Assembly: GCA_018389105.1 (NCBI GenBank)
Contig: JACATO010001004.1
Span: 60,001-124,000, forward strand
Source of the DNA: Nautilus pompilius
Lineage: Eukaryota; Mollusca; Cephalopoda; Nautilida; Nautilidae
Reading direction: 5' to 3'
DNA length: 64,000 nucleotides
Shown: piece by piece, positions 60,871 to 64,000 of the stretch
Position numbering within the stretch: position 1 is the stretch's first letter
How the letters are laid out: the number at the start of each line of letters is the position of its first letter
Program-made: the position numbers and the translations under genes
Notes under the pieces: model-generated
Told to the model about the DNA's origin: nothing
Databases searched by the model: none
The model's input: only the letters and a program-made list of their open reading frames with translations

Positions 60871-63800
60871 ATAACTACTTTCATTTATTTTAAATAAAAT
60901 ATCTATACATTTTTGGTTAAAGGCAATCACACGAGTTCTAACCATAGATGTGGACATTTCTAAACTAAATACTCTGCTTCCATTGGTCATCTACTATTAT
61001 GTCTTCCAAATGTTCCCATGATCCATATATTTCCTTTTATTTCGATGAAATACCGAATGCAAATTAATATTTGACCGTAAAAAACGTTTGGCTAACTATT
61101 AACTAATTTCGTTTTGGTAAAATCATTCTGATTTTTGTTGATGTACAATATCATAAAAAAGGCGACAAATTACCTGGAGTAGGTCAAGGCGGTTTGTATG
61201 TACTTCTATACGTATGTTTAAGTACCATCGCACTAGACGAGCTGGTCACGCTGTTGTTGATAATCAAGCGAATGTTTGCTTTCATAGAATACTACAGTAA
61301 CTAGTATAATTCGAATCAGTCCATAGGGCTAAATATTGCACAATAACGCAGCATGCGATTAATCTCTATAGGGCTTCTGACGCGTGCCAGCTGCGCAGGG
61401 CTCGCTAATCGTGTTGCCACGAAACCAACGATTATTACCTCAGTAAAAAATGGAAACCATTTGACAGCTGTGTCTCATCCATTCCTCTGCCTTTCCGTGG
61501 GAACTTACGTTAGCAGGGTTTAAAACTGAGTGATCTTTATCGATAAAAACATGGCTGCCGTATCGATAAATAACAGGCCGGAATGCCAATGCGATTTTCA
61601 TTTAGGGTTATTACAGAACTGTGTGAGATGAGGTTTGGAAATCCTTGCGAGCGCTGTCGGTTAAAGGGGCGGGAGACAAAGCCGCCGCCTGGCTTCGTAT
61701 GCCTGGGGTCTGGCTTCCACTTCCGCCCTCCCTGCCCGGCGGTAGGCGGCTAATTCGGTTTCCGTGCCTCGTTTTCGCGAACTTATCGATCCGCTGAGAG
61801 GAGACGGCGTCGCGAAGAGCTGGAAACACCAGTGATAACAATTGAAATTAAATTGTTCCACGCCGGTTACCACGGGTTGTAGTGACGCACTTCCCAGTAA
61901 TCCAATCCCTTTAAATTTAAGTGGACCGAGATTCTTCATCTTTGTCTTCGGCGGCACAGCGCTCAGCGCCCACCCTTTTCGGATCAGACCAATTTTGGCT
62001 GCCAAATTCCATTCTCGACATCCGACCCTTGTTAGGAGAAATAAGGGTTCGGCTTAATAATTCTCTTTGTACTTTAATGCTATCGGTTTTGTAGTAAATG
62101 AGGTGTAGTGAGTGGCGGGGGGGGCTGTAGGATGGATAACAACCTACCTGCCCATGACTGTAGATCCAGGTTTTACACAGTGATAGCTAAAGTTACGGAG
62201 ACAGGTGAAACGGCTGACGATCCCTTGTCCGACTATATTTATAATACGGCGAATGCCAAGCATCAGTTTCGATTTTGATCCACGCACGTTTTGTTGAAGT
62301 AGCATCCTCCTGTACGACATCTTTATTGAGGCTGCAGCTACTCCGGCTGCGGTGTAACTGGTTCTTGGATTGGGTCGGTCTCTCAGCTCCTCCCTCACCT
62401 ACAGGAGAGCTGTGGTCCGAAGCTCCGAGACGGAGGAGCAGCGGGGTGTTGTGTACACTCAATAAGCTGGGAAAAACAGGCTATCGGGGGTGTTGACGAA
62501 CATATTCATATCTTCCTCTGGGCTGGATTAGGGATGCTTGTCCGCGACAGACCTGACGCACTGGCCGAGGGAAAATTCGTCGTGTGAAATTTAGTTATTT
62601 CCTCCGGGAAAAGAAAGAAGCCTAAAGCCCGTCGCGCGATTGGATTTACTCGGTTGCTCAACCGAATCGAGTTTTCCGACGGGGATTAATTCCCCTCTTA
62701 TCCCTTACTGTTAGCCTATCCACATGACATCTTCTAGAATTTTCTTTTATCTTTTGGCAGATTTCAGGTGAATGCTGCCAGCCAAGACCATTTCCCATTT
62801 TTCCTGCTATTACCTCAGGTACAGCCTTCACTTTCTGGACCGCTATTTCTTCGGTGCTTCCCGCGTCCCGGGAACCTTCTGTTAAGTTACCAGAGGTTTT
62901 CATTCTTGCCGTACAAAGTTTGGTCTCTCAAAACATCATTTCTAATCGTCATCTCCACAGGAAAAATAATTTTAGGAAGGATATTTGTACAGAGGGCACG
63001 TGATCATTAAAACAACTGGCTTGTTAATATGTTAAGGGTGCTAATTTTCAACATAGAAAAATACACATAATACGATGATCTAAAATATATGATGCAGTAA
63101 CTTTGGCCACTACTAGTACTACTATCAGTAAGGGAGACAGGGGCTGTTTGTTGTTACAGGGACAAATTAATATAGCTCCAGTAATTCACAATGAAATGTA
63201 TAGATGAAACTATATGTGACGTCATATGACGCATGGATGAGGATAATGATCACGCGTGACGTGGATTGTAACTGATTACCATTCTAAGAATGTCCAAAAT
63301 AAACGCAAACCGTCCACTAGTAATAGAAGGAAAGGCGGGCTCCCTTTTTCAATTCTAAGTTTGCGAAATTGAAACATGTTTAAACGAAAGACTAACTTAT
63401 AGATCGAATACCTTCCTCGTAAAAAAAAAAATTTTTTTCAACCAGACATGGAAAACGCTATTGAAAGCGTTGCGATCGGGAGATAACAGAAGACTTCAAG
63501 AAGGCGCCATGTCGTGGAGCTCTTTACCAGAAGAAATCAAATAAGTCAATTGCGTTGCGGGCGAAGCGCGCCACAGGCCGGATGACCGCAACTGACCACT
63601 GAGGCTTTGATCCACATTTCGAACTGAGCAGACAGTTGAGACGTTTACTGATATTCTTCGCACGACGAAAACGCATTTCACGCTCGAAGCGAATTAGGCT
63701 GACGGGATAAAAAAAAACCCACGTCCCCTGGATAACAAAACGATGCGTCAGATTGATTTCCTGCTCCATCGTCAATCGCTAAAACTGTAAACGAATGTTC

Positions 63801-64000
63801 GTCCGCTGAGGCTGGAACATTCAATTAAATTTTATATTTAAGAAAAAAAAAAAAAAAAAACGTTATAGTTTTTTTTTAATTGGTCCCTGCCGTTAGAGCT
63901 GTGAAAGTCAAATTCGGCGAACCCCAATCTTGACTTCCCAAGGTCTGAAGGTGTCTGACGGAAGTCCGGTAGGACGGCGAAGGAGGGGGGGGCAAGGTAC
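60871..64000. other. Non-coding stretch, no gene supported
   Basis: AT-rich until about 61.35 kb. Frames of 73-114 codons at 61.6-62.5 kb overlap on both strands without a recognisable domain. Simple features are a G run at about 62119-62125, an isolated CRE palindrome at 63217-63224, and A-runs at about 63421 and 63842-63860. Confidence 0.5.

Overview
This is eukaryotic, non-coding genomic DNA, most likely from an invertebrate animal. The evidence is indirect: dense GA/CT, GT, TTA and TTG microsatellites, long minisatellite arrays, and decayed mariner, Tc1-like and hAT DNA transposons of animal type. No bacterial operon, ribosomal RNA gene, clear tRNA gene or CRISPR array is present. A mollusc or other lophotrochozoan would fit, but the sequence alone does not fix the species.

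I find no convincing host protein-coding gene. The longest open frames (about 120-190 codons) show no recognisable domain, and many others are translations of microsatellites (RERERE, SLSLSL) or of minisatellite units. The only recognisable protein sequence is from broken transposases: two mariner copies (about 6.8-7.95 kb and 30.33-31.61 kb) and five Tc1/IS630-type relics (about 14.5-15.4, 25.2-25.5, 49.1-49.4, 57.3-58.2 and 59.7-60.9 kb). A 467-bp non-autonomous hAT-type element at 54659-55125 has a perfect 8-bp target-site duplication and an internal minisatellite. Two tRNA-related SINE-like segments lie near 41.6 and 54.05 kb.

Tandem repeats dominate the layout. Eight GA/CT-rich blocks (1.35, 2.4-3.2, 11.7-12.0, 16.4-17.0, 19.9-20.4, 23.3-23.7, 36.6-37.5 and 51.6-52.4 kb) make up about 4.3 kb. 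Five of them carry, many times over, the palindrome TGACGTCA or one-base variants of it; this is the consensus CRE (CREB/ATF) site. Other arrays are a 31-bp repeat (9.2-9.6 kb), a 68-bp repeat (21.8-22.15 kb) and a 41/43-bp satellite of about 23 units (47.07-48.05 kb) containing TCACGTCA. Several arrays show higher-order order of unit variants.

The most interesting signals are: (1) several different minisatellites converging on a CRE palindrome, with excess copies also outside the arrays; (2) a mariner pair whose outer flanks are homologous to each other in inverted orientation; (3) the hAT-type element with a minisatellite grown inside it; (4) a perfect 16-bp-stem hairpin at 29450-29489. Genes do not work together here; the region reads as a gene desert or a large intron shaped by transposon decay and tandem-repeat expansion.
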